Counted from the stretch's first letter, positions 35,976 through 45,757 are shown. The stretch is DNA of 64,000 nt from Halodesulfovibrio aestuarii (GCF_050571805.1 NZ_CP192219.1); one strand, 5' to 3'. The notes: generated by a model from the sequence alone, not told the origin. Program-made: numbers and translations.

Positions 35976-36153
35976 ACCCTTATGTTTTTTATGGGGCTTC
36001 GGCGGCTGGGCTGGAATTTTTAGGAAAAGGCTTTTCCCCTGATCCCTCTTGAAAACTTTTATTAGCGAGGCCAGCCTATCATAGGGCCGGACTTGCGACT
36101 TGCTGAGCCCAATACCTTTTGTCAGATTGGTGTGATGGGCAATACGATTATAG

Positions 36154-36190
36154 AAAGAGGATAGAGCATTTGCTCTGTCCTCTTTTTTTT
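36154..36190 (+). terminator. Terminator of cobA-hemD
   Basis: AAAGAGGATAGAGCA pairs with TGCTCTGTCCTCTTT (one G-U), then T-run. The preceding 35990-36110 has repeat-like GC-rich segments (GGCTGGGCTGG...CCAGCC). Confidence 0.88.
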
Positions 36191-36297
36191 GTGCGTATAA
36201 AAGATGCAAATTATCAAAGAATAAAACGGTGAGAGTTATTACGCTACCTAGCTGAAATCATATTTTAAAATCAGTATGTTTTAGGGAAGGGGTGCGC

Positions 36298-37251
36298 ATG
36301 ACTTTTACACCGAGAAAGCGGGTGCTGGTAACAGGTGGTGCAGGGTTCCTAGGAGCACATTTATGTAAGCGGTTGTTGGAAAAACAATGCGAAGTCGTGT
36401 GTGTGGATAACTTTTTCACAGGAACAAAGGAGAATATCGTCCACCTGCTCAAGGATCCGTATTTCGAATTACTTCGGCATGACATAACATTTCCCCTTTA
36501 TGTAGAAGTGGATGAAATTTATAATTTAGCGTGTCCGGCATCGCCCGTGCATTATCAATATGACCCTGTCCAGACAGTGAAAACAAGTGTGCATGGTTCT
36601 ATTAATATGCTGGGACTTGCAAAGCGCACCGGGGCGAAAATATTTCAGGCTTCTACTTCTGAAGTCTATGGTGATCCTGAAGTCCACCCGCAAACAGAGG
36701 ACTATTGGGGCAAGGTAAACCCTCGGGGAGTACGTTCCTGCTATGACGAAGGCAAGCGCTGTGCAGAAACTCTTTTTTTTGATTACCAGCGCCAGCATAA
36801 GGTTCGTATTAAGGTCGCTCGGCTCTTTAATACGTATGGCCCTCGTATGCATCCTCATGATGGTCGTGTAGTGTCTAATTTTATTGTTCAGGCTCTTAAA
36901 GAGGAGCCTGTCACTATTTATGGAGATGGAACACAAACTCGTTCGTTCTGCTTTGTGGATGATCTGGTGGAAGGTATTATTTGTCTCATGGACAGGACAG
37001 AAGATTCGTTTGGCGGACCTGTAAATTTGGGTAATCCAAATGAAATAACCATTCGGGAGTTAGCCGAAACCGTGGTTAAACTTACTAATTCAAATTCCGG
37101 ATTAGAGTTTACGTCGTTGCCGAATGATGACCCGAAACAGCGAATGCCGGATATCAGCCTTGCCCGTGAAAAGTTGAAGTGGTCTCCTGTTACAACTCTT
37201 GAAGATGGACTGCAGAAAACTATTGAATATTTTAAAAACAAAAAAGAATAA
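36298..37251 (+). CDS. NAD-dependent sugar-nucleotide epimerase/decarboxylase, UDP-glucuronate decarboxylase (UXS) type
   Basis: About 317 residues, short-chain dehydrogenase fold. VTGGAGFLGAHLC binds NAD, VDNFFTGTKENI follows as in UXS enzymes, TSEVYGDPEVHPQ and the catalytic SCYDEGKR (YxxxK) are present, and ARLFNTYGPRMHPHDGRVVSNFI is typical of the group making UDP-xylose from UDP-glucuronate. GRE-type substrate use could differ. ATG 36298 is chosen over a GTG two codons earlier because GGGAAGGGG ends next to that GTG. Flanked by terminators, so monocistronic. Confidence 0.88.
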   Translation: MTFTPRKRVLVTGGAGFLGAHLCKRLLEKQCEVVCVDNFFTGTKENIVHLLKDPYFELLRHDITFPLYVEVDEIYNLACPASPVHYQYDPVQTVKTSVHGSINMLGLAKRTGAKIFQASTSEVYGDPEVHPQTEDYWGKVNPRGVRSCYDEGKRCAETLFFDYQRQHKVRIKVARLFNTYGPRMHPHDGRVVSNFIVQALKEEPVTIYGDGTQTRSFCFVDDLVEGIICLMDRTEDSFGGPVNLGNPNEITIRELAETVVKLTNSNSGLEFTSLPNDDPKQRMPDISLAREKLKWSPVTTLEDGLQKTIEYFKNKKE

Positions 37252-37287
37252 AAAAAAGGGTGGAATAATACTCCACCCTTTTTTTTG
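37252..37287. terminator. Bidirectional terminator between UXS-type gene and cysE
   Basis: AAAAGGGTGGA...TCCACCCTTTT with A8 and T8 flanks between convergent genes. Confidence 0.9.
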
Positions 37288-37326
37288 AGGTTATCTATTG
37301 TGTCGTCACAGAGCATCCCCAGTGCT

Positions 37327-38277
37327 CTATGCCTTCTCTCCCACAAGTTTTTCTTCTTTTTTCGGCTTGGTTGAGCGTGACTGAATCACTTTGGAGTTCG
37401 GTTCCACGTCATGTGTAATCCAGACGTTACCGCCGATCATTGTATCGTGTCCGATAGTAATGCGTCCGAGTACTGTTGCTCCTGCGTAGACAGTTACGTT
37501 GTCTTCAAGGATCGGGTGGCGGAGATTGCCTTTAACAAGTAATCCTTCATCATCTTTAGGGAAAGATAAAGCACCGAGAGTTACTCCCTGATAGATGCGA
37601 CAACCTTTACCAATGATGCAGGTTTCGCCGATAACAACGCCCGTACCATGGTCGATAAAGAATTCTTCGTCGATCTGTGCGCCCGGATGAATGTCGATTC
37701 CGGTGTTGGAGTGTGCCATTTCGCTGATGATACGGGGAATAATTGGCACTTCAAGTTTGTAAAGTTCGTGTGCAATTCGATGGTGAATCATTGCAGTCAT
37801 AGACGGGTAGCAGAAGATAGTTTCACCCGGAGTTTTTGCTGCAGGGTCACCTTCGAACGCTGCTTTTACGTCTGTGGCAAGGAGTCGGCGAAGCGTTGGT
37901 AGAGACTGAAGAAATTTCATTGCAGTAACGCGGGAGTGTTCTTCGCAACTTTGGCATTCGTCAGCAAAATCAGCGCAAATGAAGCAGCCGCCGCGTTTAA
38001 TCTGTTCTTCAAGGATTCTGTAGATAGAATCGAGGTTGGCAGACAGATGGAAACGCATGGATTCAAGACGTACTGTTTTATCTCCGAAATAACCGGGGAA
38101 GAGGGCAGCCTTGAGGCGTTCTACCAATTCATGCAATGCCTCTGTTGAAGGCATTGGTGCATCATGTTTGGAACGATGGTATACCGCAGCGTAAGATTCT
38201 GGAGCGCAGAGTTCTTCAACTACTTTTTCGAGTTCTTTCATGTTGTGCTGCCCCAGTTCGGCGTAGTTACGTTGCAT
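37327..38277 (-). CDS. cysE: Serine O-acetyltransferase
   Basis: 316 residues. Makes O-acetylserine, the substrate of CysK encoded just upstream in the same direction (21-nt gap). The C-terminal left-handed beta helix shows HSNTGIDIHPGAQIDEEFFIDHGTGVVIGET with the catalytic histidines, and GVTLGALSFPKD. The N-terminal 150 residues are the long helical region of the EpsC-like group and hold a cysteine-rich stretch (CFICADFADECQSCEEHS) of unknown use. The C-terminus is a lysine-rich tail. GGGAG precedes the ATG. Confidence 0.94.
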   Translation of the reverse strand: MQRNYAELGQHNMKELEKVVEELCAPESYAAVYHRSKHDAPMPSTEALHELVERLKAALFPGYFGDKTVRLESMRFHLSANLDSIYRILEEQIKRGGCFICADFADECQSCEEHSRVTAMKFLQSLPTLRRLLATDVKAAFEGDPAAKTPGETIFCYPSMTAMIHHRIAHELYKLEVPIIPRIISEMAHSNTGIDIHPGAQIDEEFFIDHGTGVVIGETCIIGKGCRIYQGVTLGALSFPKDDEGLLVKGNLRHPILEDNVTVYAGATVLGRITIGHDTMIGGNVWITHDVEPNSKVIQSRSTKPKKEEKLVGEKA

Positions 38278-38298
38278 TTGGTCTCCCTTACGAGTTTG

Positions 38299-39228
38299 CT
38301 AGTCAGCTTCTGTAAAAAGCGGGGTTGAAAGGTAGCGTTCTGCTGTGTCACAGATGATGAAAACAATACGTTTCCCTTTGTTTTCCTGTCGGGCTGCAAC
38401 CTGCATTGCTGCATATGCGTTTGCGCCTGAAGAAATGCCGCACATAATGCCTTCTTCTTTCATAAGACGGCGTGCCATAGCAAGGGCATCTTCATTGGTT
38501 ACGCGTACGATATCATCAATGATGCTTGTGTTGAGCACTTCCGGTATGAATCCCGCCCCGATACCTTGGATGGCATGAGGGCCGGGGGTACCGCCGGAAA
38601 GAACCGGTGAGGCATCCGGTTCGACAGCGATGCATTGGATGTTTGGGTTGTGCTTTTTGAGGACTTCACCAACACCTGTGATGGTACCGCCAGTGCCGAC
38701 ACCTGCAATAAAAATATCAATGTTCCCGTCGGTGTCTTTGAGGATTTCTTTTGCAGTTGTTTTGCGGTGTATGTCGGGATTTGCTTCGTTAGCAAATTGT
38801 TGGAGATGGATAGCATTCGGGTTTTCTTGAGTAATGCGATTCGCCTCTTCCACGGCACCTGTCATGCCTTTTTCAGCAGGGGTAAGGATAAGTTTTGCAC
38901 CGAAACCTTTAAGAAGAGAGCGTCGTTCCATACTCATGGATTCGGGCATAGTGAGAATAAGCGGAAAGCCTTTTACAGCGCAGGTAAACGCAATACCGAT
39001 ACCAGTATTGCCGCTTGTAGCTTCAACAAAGACTGTATTTTCATTTGTCTTTCCTGAATTGATTGCTGCTTGAACCATGTTAAAACCGATACGATCTTTA
39101 ACAGAAAAGCACGGGTTCATTGATTCCAGTTTTCCTACAACTTCGGCTTGTACTCCTTCAGCGATATGATTGATGCGTACAAGCGGTGTATTGCCGACAA
39201 GGTCGATCATAGAATTTGCGATCTTCAT
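38299..39228 (-). CDS. cysK: O-acetylserine sulfhydrylase (cysteine synthase A)
   Basis: 309 residues, PLP-dependent. Forms cysteine from O-acetylserine and sulfide. The PLP lysine is in NPCFSVKDRIG near 43; VEATSGNTGIGIAF, VGTGGTITGVGEVL and GISSGANAYAAM are the substrate and cofactor loops. Co-transcribed with cysE; a terminator hairpin separates it from nifS upstream. Confidence 0.96.
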   Translation of the reverse strand: MKIANSMIDLVGNTPLVRINHIAEGVQAEVVGKLESMNPCFSVKDRIGFNMVQAAINSGKTNENTVFVEATSGNTGIGIAFTCAVKGFPLILTMPESMSMERRSLLKGFGAKLILTPAEKGMTGAVEEANRITQENPNAIHLQQFANEANPDIHRKTTAKEILKDTDGNIDIFIAGVGTGGTITGVGEVLKKHNPNIQCIAVEPDASPVLSGGTPGPHAIQGIGAGFIPEVLNTSIIDDIVRVTNEDALAMARRLMKEEGIMCGISSGANAYAAMQVAARQENKGKRIVFIICDTAERYLSTPLFTEAD

Positions 39229-39249
39229 GCTAGTTACCTCATTAGATGA

Positions 39250-39290
39250 AAAAAAAGGGTCGGACTAACCACGTGTGTTGTCCGACCCTG
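39250..39290 (-). terminator. Terminator/attenuator between nifS and cysK
   Basis: AGGGTCGGAC pairs with GTCCGACCCT, 15-nt loop, with eight T residues on the minus strand, only about 20 nt before the cysK start. It would end or attenuate the nifUS transcript. Confidence 0.85.
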
Positions 39291-39311
39291 AAGCTTGTAT
39301 CTTAGGGCCTG

Positions 39312-40499
39312 TTATTTACAAGAACAAGAACGGGGGGTACTTTCCTCATTTTTGTACGGAGAAATTTCGCGTAACCGCTTGATGATAGGAGGAAGCTCTT
39401 TGAGTACTACTTTGATCTCGTCATCACTGTTAAAACGTGAAAGTGAGAAGCGGATAGAGCCGTGCGCGAATGTAAACGGCACACCCATTGCGCGTAGCAC
39501 GTGGGAAGGTTCCAGACTGCCAGATGTGCATGCTGAGCCGGAGCTTGCCGCAATGCCGTGGCCGTCCATCATGAGCAGAATTGCTTCACCTTCAACATGT
39601 TTGAAAGAAATGTTGGTGGTGTTAGGCAGCCTGTTTTCTGTGTCACCGTTAATAATAGCGTCCGGAATAGTTTTAAGAAGACCTTTCTCAAGAGTATCGC
39701 GCATGTGCTTAACGCCGGTATTCTCTATTTCCATGTTGATCTGTGCAAGTTCTGCTGCTTTACCTATGCCTACGATAGCCGCAGTGTTTTCAGTACCAGC
39801 ACGGCGTCCGTGTTCCTGATGCCCACCACGGAGATGAGGACGGAACGATACGCCTTTGCGAACAAACAGAGCGCCGATACCCTTAGGCCCATGAATTTTG
39901 TGGCCGGAAAGGGATAGGTAGTCAACGGGAAGCTTCTCAAGATCGATGGTAATTTTACCAACAGCCTGCACTGCATCTGTGTGCAGCATGATACCGCGTT
40001 CTTTTACGATCTTAGCAATCTCATGCATTGGGAAAATAACGCCGGTTTCACTGTTAGCATACATAATGGTAACAAGAGCGGTATCCGGACGCAGCGCTCC
40101 ACGAAGTTCTTCAAGGTCGAGTTGACCTTTTTCGTCCACATTGAGGTAGGTAACTTCGTAGCCGCGTTCTTCCAGATGGTGACAGACGTTTAGAATCGCA
40201 GGATGTTCAACACGGGTGGTGATAAGATGCTTCTTCTCCGGCTGTGCTTCGAGAGCAGAGTAGATTGCAGTGTTATCACTTTCTGTACCGCCAGCGGTAA
40301 AGATGATTTCATCCGGATGTGCATTTAAGAGAGACGCAAGGTTATGACGTGCTTTGGCGATATCTGAACTAACCTGACCACCGAACTTATGCATACTGGA
40401 AGGGTTGCCGTAGTAGTCTGTAAGAAACGGCATCATTTCCTTAAGTACTAAGGGGTCGATTTTGGTGGTTGCGTTGTTATCTAAATAAATTGTGTTCAT
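39312..40499 (-). CDS. nifS: Cysteine desulfurase NifS
   Basis: 395 residues, PLP-dependent. Takes sulfur from cysteine for cluster assembly on NifU. The PLP lysine is in LSLSGHKIHGPKG near 203, TAGGTESDN and HTDAVQAVGK are cofactor contacts, and SSGSACTSGSLEPSHVL near 325 carries the persulfide cysteine. Overlaps nifU by 4 nt. The C-terminus ends in a CSCK tail. Confidence 0.96.
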   Translation of the reverse strand: MNTIYLDNNATTKIDPLVLKEMMPFLTDYYGNPSSMHKFGGQVSSDIAKARHNLASLLNAHPDEIIFTAGGTESDNTAIYSALEAQPEKKHLITTRVEHPAILNVCHHLEERGYEVTYLNVDEKGQLDLEELRGALRPDTALVTIMYANSETGVIFPMHEIAKIVKERGIMLHTDAVQAVGKITIDLEKLPVDYLSLSGHKIHGPKGIGALFVRKGVSFRPHLRGGHQEHGRRAGTENTAAIVGIGKAAELAQINMEIENTGVKHMRDTLEKGLLKTIPDAIINGDTENRLPNTTNISFKHVEGEAILLMMDGHGIAASSGSACTSGSLEPSHVLRAMGVPFTFAHGSIRFSLSRFNSDDEIKVVLKELPPIIKRLREISPYKNEESTPRSCSCK

Positions 40500-41344
40500 T
40501 TTGATACCTCTACAACGCTGATTTCAGGTTCGACTTGCTCTTGTAATGCTTTTTCAACAACATTTTTGAGAGTAAGCTTGCTTGATGGGCAGCTAGTGCA
40601 CATTCCGCGAAGTGCAACTTTTACGAAGTGTCCGTCGATGTCGATAAGTTCAACATCCCCACCATCCTGTTTGAGGCGTGGGCGAACCTCTTCGTTAAGC
40701 ACTTTCATTACAAGCTGCATACGTTCAATGTTGGAAAGATTTGGGTGTGGTCTGTCGTCCGGAAACTCACATGCGGCAACTTTACCAGTAGCTTCGTCAA
40801 GAAGGAGCTGGATTTCGTCAATGCAGTTACCGCAACCGCCACCGGCTTTGGTATAGTGAGTGACTTCTTCAACGGTTGTAAGTCCGTTTTCTTCGATAGT
40901 GCGCAGAATCATCTCATCAGTGACACCGAAGCAATGGCAAACGATATTACCTTCGTGTTCCTTTGCTTCAATAGGTTCACCGCGGTAGGTTTTTATCGCA
41001 ACATCTAACGCTTCATGCCCCATAACAGAGCAATGCATTTTTTCTTCTGGGAGACCGCCGAGGTAATCAGCGATTTCTTTATCGGTAATTTCTGCTGCTT
41101 CGTCGAGAGTTCTGCCCTTCAGTAATTCAGTAAGTGCAGAAGACGATGCAATAGCGCTGGCGCATCCGAATGTCTGGAATGTGGCGTCAACGATACGGTC
41201 ATTGTCATCTATTTTAAGAAAGAGTTTGAGCGCGTCACCACATGCGAGGCTTCCCACCTCACCAACAGCGCTTGCGTCTTTCATTTCTCCTACGTTTCTA
41301 GGATTTAGGAAGTGCTCGCGCACTTTGTCAGTATATTCCCACAT
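40496..41344 (-). CDS. nifU: NifU Fe-S cluster scaffold
   Basis: 282 residues in the full three-domain form: IscU-like scaffold (1-125; cysteines in GSLACGDALK, TFGCASAIASSSAL and MHCSVMGHEAL), central [2Fe-2S] BFD-like domain (about 133-180; NIVCHCFGVTDEM and GGGCGNCIDEI) and C-terminal Nfu domain (about 205-282; GMCTSCPSSKLTLKN). First gene of nifUS. With no nitrogenase genes near, it is probably the general house-keeping cluster assembly system. Confidence 0.96.
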   Translation of the reverse strand: MWEYTDKVREHFLNPRNVGEMKDASAVGEVGSLACGDALKLFLKIDDNDRIVDATFQTFGCASAIASSSALTELLKGRTLDEAAEITDKEIADYLGGLPEEKMHCSVMGHEALDVAIKTYRGEPIEAKEHEGNIVCHCFGVTDEMILRTIEENGLTTVEEVTHYTKAGGGCGNCIDEIQLLLDEATGKVAACEFPDDRPHPNLSNIERMQLVMKVLNEEVRPRLKQDGGDVELIDIDGHFVKVALRGMCTSCPSSKLTLKNVVEKALQEQVEPEISVVEVSK

Positions 41345-41554
41345 TACAAGTATCCTCCGGATTCAGTTCAAAAGTATTGTGAGCGCATCTTGAAGTATAG
41401 TAACGCAAAAGGGGTTAGGGAAGAGGCTAACACTTTTTTTTTTAAGATGGCACAGGGCGTTTTGGGCTGAACCCGTGTTTATTGATATTGTACGGCCATA
41501 ATAAGAGTATCTGAGGCTGCCTGAAATGCAGACTATATTTTTATTGGTCGACGA

Positions 41555-42550
41555 CTAAATAATGCCGTGTCCGCTTAATATTTCAATAAACCGTCTGAAC
41601 ACATTCATATCTATTTGCGTTGACATCTCTTCCTTCATAATTCGCAATGTCCTGAATGCATCAGTACCTTCAGAATATGGTCTTGAAGAACGGATGGCAT
41701 CATAGATATCTGCAATAGTTACAGCGCGGACAGGAAGCGGGATGTCCGCATCTTTGAGCCCACATGGGTAGCCTGAACCATCAAGTTTTTCGTGATGAAA
41801 GAGTATGCAGTTGAGTGCATCTTGAGAAAGAGGCAGTCGTGCGCATACACCGGCACCATGGATAGGGTGGGTATTGATGTACAGTCGCTCTCTATCTGTG
41901 AGTTTCCCAGGTTTACCGAGAATGGTTTCAGGAATTTTCCTTTTGCCAATGTCATGCAGAATAGCACCCAGACCAAACTGCACCATGTCTCGTTCGGCAA
42001 ACGAATATGTTTGTAAAATCAGTTGAGAATATACAAAAACATGAAGTGAGTGTGAGTACGTCTGGTAATCATGGGCGATAATCGAGCCCATGGTCTGCAG
42101 GGAATTCTCCAGAGTAAGGAAACTTACACCCTTTGTTACAAATTCAAATACCCTGTCGAACTGGCTTCTATCTATATGTGGAGGAAGTTCTTCAGTAAAA
42201 ATTTCTTCAACGATACCTAAAGACGTTTCATAGAAGATTTGCGCCCTTGCAGGTCTGGGAATTTTTTCGTCGAGCAGGGTTTCGCCAAGAAGTGATGTAA
42301 TGTGGTTAAAATATTCTGGTCGTTGGTCATGCCTGATGTATACATTCTTTCGGCCGCTGTTGAGCAGGATTCTTTCATGGTGCTCGGTGAAGCTGTCTCC
42401 AGCTTTGGCATACAATGCAAATGAATCGTCACTGCGGATATAAATGTCGTAGTTCCCACGGGTCGAACGTAAGACCAGTGAAGGCAAGACGGGGAAAAAG
42501 TCGTGCGACAATTCCTCTCTAGGAGGTGCTTGGGGAACAGCTTGTGTCAT
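41555..42550 (-). CDS. HD-GYP domain protein, probable cyclic-di-GMP phosphodiesterase
   Basis: 331 residues. An N-terminal domain of about 130 residues (FFPVLPSLVLRSTRGNYDIYIRSDD) of the kind often found in front of HD-GYP domains, then the HD-GYP domain: HDYQTYSHSLHV, ILHDIGKRKIPETIL, INTHPIHGAGVC, FHHEKLDGSGYPCGL and RAVTIADIYDAI. All metal ligands are visible. Unlike the protein at 5746 it has an input-like region. Monocistronic. Confidence 0.88.
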   Translation of the reverse strand: MTQAVPQAPPREELSHDFFPVLPSLVLRSTRGNYDIYIRSDDSFALYAKAGDSFTEHHERILLNSGRKNVYIRHDQRPEYFNHITSLLGETLLDEKIPRPARAQIFYETSLGIVEEIFTEELPPHIDRSQFDRVFEFVTKGVSFLTLENSLQTMGSIIAHDYQTYSHSLHVFVYSQLILQTYSFAERDMVQFGLGAILHDIGKRKIPETILGKPGKLTDRERLYINTHPIHGAGVCARLPLSQDALNCILFHHEKLDGSGYPCGLKDADIPLPVRAVTIADIYDAIRSSRPYSEGTDAFRTLRIMKEEMSTQIDMNVFRRFIEILSGHGII

Positions 42551-44079
42551 TACCTGATGTAGCCTGTAAGGTTGTAAGCACAGATGTTACGATCTAATCT
42601 ACGAAGCTTTTAGCTTGGGGGAAGCATGGGCAATTAACGTAGTACGGGGAAAATAAGGGGAATTTATTTGCACCGTAATTAGTTTGTAATGTCATGTTAA
42701 GTGCTTAAGTTAGAACGTCCTCACCTACTTTTTATGAAAAAGCTATTATGTCTGTTTCCAGACGTGCTTTTTGTGTTCTGCACAGCTGGGGAGGTGTGGC
42801 AGAACGTTGCATATAGTGTAACTTTGGTGAGTATTACCTACATTCCATCCTTTACCAATGTGACAAAGGATAATTCTAACATTTGAAATTTTTTTACCGT
42901 GGTTAACACTGTATGAAGGTATTAACTGACAGTAAAAAGCAGAATGTTTGATTCAGTAATCAAAGATAAGGGTTAAAAATGGAAGTACAGTGTGAAACTG
43001 TATGCATCTTTGAAATAAATTATAGTAAGAAAAATTATAAAAAAAGTAACTGTATGTTGCGCTATCTTTTATAATTTGTCTATGACGAAAATTCTTATGA
43101 TGTAAAGATACTATCGTAGTTTAAATATATTCCTATAATTTTAAAAAAGTAAAAATGAGCACGATCAATTTTATGTGTGTAAGAATGGGTAGTATTTTTT
43201 TATATAAAAAAGGTATTCTATTTCTTATGGTTATATAAAGAAAAGAGGTTGTTTTTTAAATTCAGATTTTCTATATTTTTCTGGAAGTAGATATTCATAC
43301 GTTCATTTTAATGGAAGATTAGTACTGGTCAGTAGAAAGTTAAACATTTTTAACAATAAAAACTCTCTGTTTTTACTATTTTCACAATGTTTTTTTACTA
43401 CATAAAATACATGTTCTTTAATACAGACGTTTTTATATTGTATATTCAAAAAAGTAGTCTGTAGGAATGCACTGTTGCTGTAGTTAGAAATTTACTGTTG
43501 TATAAATGAGTGATTGTTATTTTTTTAAGTCAACCTAATGCCATGATATAAAAGATTATTTTATTTTTAGGTTAAAGTCTAGAATCTATGTTGTCCGTTT
43601 ATCTCTTTTATTTCTAAAGTGATGAGTAGCGAAAAGTACTCTAATTCCGGGGGGTACAGAGCTTTTCGAAATTTGTGAGCGAAGATAAATCAAATTACGT
43701 ATGTGAAATTACGGAACAGGTGCTATAAATAGTTTGATGCGAAAAGTACCTTTTAACGCATAAAAAAATACTCAGGCAGCTCTTAATCCCTGACGAGCCT
43801 AAGCGGGCATGCTGATGAAAACATCCTGCTCATTCCTTTTCCACTGCTGTATTCCCAATCCTTATAATGACAAGAAACTGCAAGGGGGATGAGCTATCAG
43901 TGATAGTTAGAGTAGACCGTAATGCGTGTATAATCGTTATTGATTATTTTTCGTACTCGTTTCAAAGACGGAAGAGATTTGGTACAAAATAAAGTTCTTC
44001 TTTCTTTGCCTGTTCAATGTGTTTTCTTTTTAGTACCAATGGGCTGGGGTTATTTTTTTGGGAGCAAGTACCGTTTACT
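42551..44079. other. Long AT-rich gene-poor region
   Basis: About 1.5 kb without a convincing gene on either strand. Between 42880 and 43600 it is very AT-rich with many T-runs; no long reading frame, RNA fold motif or mobile element could be recognised. Two hairpins sharing GCGAAAAGTAC lie at 43630-43668 and 43737-43761. It ends at the amino-acid permease gene and must hold its promoter. Confidence 0.5.
43630..43668. repeat. Hairpin with GCGAAAAGTAC motif
   Basis: CGAAAAG-TA-CTCT pairs with AGAGCTTTTCG (11 bp, 2-nt bulge). A second element at 43737-43761 (ATGCG AAAAG / CTTTT CGCAT) repeats GCGAAAAGTAC and is followed by A7. Confidence 0.4.
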
Positions 44080-44898
44080 ATGCAACATTTCTTTCGTAAA
44101 TTTTTTCACTTTATTCATCCTGAGACTCGCTTCTTTGCTGTTGATCTGGCTATGTATCTTGCGGTGATGTCAGTTTTTCTCTGGAGCATTTTCTCTGGAG
44201 CTGAGGCTTCCGGTTACAACTGGCAGTGGAATAGAGTTCCTCGCTATATCTTTACTTTTACAGACGGGACATTCCATTTTGGACCGTTACTTACCGGCCT
44301 TGGTATTACTCTTGAAATAACATGTTATTCTATGGTGCTGGCGTTTCTGTTTGGCTTAACGGCAGTGCTTTTAAGATATTCCAAGTCGATAATTGCCCGC
44401 TACATTGCTCTTCTTTACGTTGAGCTTATTCGTAATACTCCGCTCATGCTTCAGGTTCTGATAATGTATTTTGTTATCGCTCCGGTTTTGGAGATGGAAC
44501 GCTTTCTTTCTGCTGTCCTTGTTCTTGCCCTGTTTGAGGGAGCGTATATTGCAGAAATTTTTCGGGCAGGTATTGGCTCTGTTCCGAAAGGACAGTGGGA
44601 AGCTGCTGAAAGCGTGGGGTTGAGCCGTTTTCATATATATAGGCTTGTTGTGTTGCCGCAGGCTATTCGAGCTACATTACCCCCATTGACTGGTCAGGCT
44701 GTATCTTTAGTAAAAGATTCTGCCTTAGTATCCGTTATCGCAATTTACGATTTGACAATGCAGGGGCAGGCAATCATTTCAGAAACCTATCTTACTTTTG
44801 AAATTTGGTTTATAGTGGCTCTAATTTATTTATTGATTACAGTAAGTTTGTCTTTTGTTGTACATTTTTTAGAGAAAAAATATTCGTACGATTTTTAA
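44080..44898 (+). CDS. Amino-acid ABC transporter permease (HisM/GlnP type), first copy
   Basis: About 272 residues. Membrane half of a polar-amino-acid importer: LLTGLGITLEITCYSMVLAF, YVELIRNTPLMLQVLIMYF and the EAA loop EAAESVGLSRFHIYRLVVLPQAIRATLPPL that docks the ATPase. Start chosen at MQHFFRK because the second permease begins in the same way (MQHKRY); spacing to GGGAG is long. Followed after 31 nt by the binding-protein gene. No ATPase gene in the cluster. Confidence 0.85.
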   Translation: MQHFFRKFFHFIHPETRFFAVDLAMYLAVMSVFLWSIFSGAEASGYNWQWNRVPRYIFTFTDGTFHFGPLLTGLGITLEITCYSMVLAFLFGLTAVLLRYSKSIIARYIALLYVELIRNTPLMLQVLIMYFVIAPVLEMERFLSAVLVLALFEGAYIAEIFRAGIGSVPKGQWEAAESVGLSRFHIYRLVVLPQAIRATLPPLTGQAVSLVKDSALVSVIAIYDLTMQGQAIISETYLTFEIWFIVALIYLLITVSLSFVVHFLEKKYSYDF

Positions 44899-44929
44899 AT
44901 GCAGAGTCTATGAAAAGAGGAGAATTAAC

Positions 44930-45757
44930 GTGGGAAAATCAGTGCTGAAGGCTGTAGTTGCGTTACTTTTGGTAGTGGCATTTTGCATTCCTGCTTCTGC
45001 TCAGAATTTGATGTCGGAGTTGAGTAAGGAAAGCGTAATTTCAAAAGTTATAGAACGGAACAAACTGCGTGTTGGCTTCTCAACATTTGTTCCTTGGGCA
45101 ATGAAAGATAAGAATGGCGATTTTATCGGGTTCGAAATTGACGTAATGACAGAGCTGGCAAAAGATCTCGGTGTTGAGATTGAATTTGTACCGACTACGT
45201 GGTCTGGTATTATTCCTGCGCTACTTGCAGACAAATTTGATGTAATTATCGGTGGAATGTCTGTAACTACCCAGCGAAATCTTAAGGTTAATTTCTCAGC
45301 TCCTTACGACTATACCGGCATCGGCATTCTAGCTTCTCTCAAAAAGGGGGGCGACATTCACTCCTTGGAAGATGTTAACAAGGAAGGTGTAATCATTGTT
45401 GCCCGCATTGGTTCAACACCTGCTGCTGCAGCAAAGCAATATTTTCCTAAAGCGGCAGTACGACTTTTTGAAAAAGAAACGCAGTGTGTGCAGGAACTTA
45501 TGACGGGAAGGGCGACCGTGATGCTGGCCAGTGCTCCACTTCCTGCATTTAAGGCATATGAATTTCCGAAAAAGCTTTTTGTGCCGGTAAAAGGTACTTT
45601 TACCAAGGAACCTATCGCATTTGCATTGCGAAAAGGTGATCCTGATACCTTGAATGTTCTTAACAACTGGATTCGTATTAAGCAGGATTCCGGATGGCTT
45701 AAAGCACGCAAAGACTACTGGTTTGAAGGTAAGCAGTGGGAAAACATGCTTAAATAG
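44930..45757 (+). CDS. Amino-acid ABC transporter substrate-binding protein
   Basis: 275 residues with a signal peptide (VVALLLVVAFCIPASAQ). GTG start 5-6 nt after AGAGGAG. Type II periplasmic binding fold (SBP_bac_3): NKLRVGFSTFVPWAMKDKNGDFIGFEIDVMTELAKDL, WSGIIPALLADKFDVIIGGMSVT and VARIGSTPAAAAKQYFP. Captures a polar amino acid, which one is not clear. Middle gene between two permeases; a hairpin follows at 45808. Confidence 0.92.
   Translation: MGKSVLKAVVALLLVVAFCIPASAQNLMSELSKESVISKVIERNKLRVGFSTFVPWAMKDKNGDFIGFEIDVMTELAKDLGVEIEFVPTTWSGIIPALLADKFDVIIGGMSVTTQRNLKVNFSAPYDYTGIGILASLKKGGDIHSLEDVNKEGVIIVARIGSTPAAAAKQYFPKAAVRLFEKETQCVQELMTGRATVMLASAPLPAFKAYEFPKKLFVPVKGTFTKEPIAFALRKGDPDTLNVLNNWIRIKQDSGWLKARKDYWFEGKQWENMLK

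Noticed and set aside
42701..42886. 61-codon rightward frame with a hydrophobic start (MKKLLCLF)
   Set aside because: No ribosome binding site and lies in AT-rich spacer; the resemblance to a signal peptide is weak.
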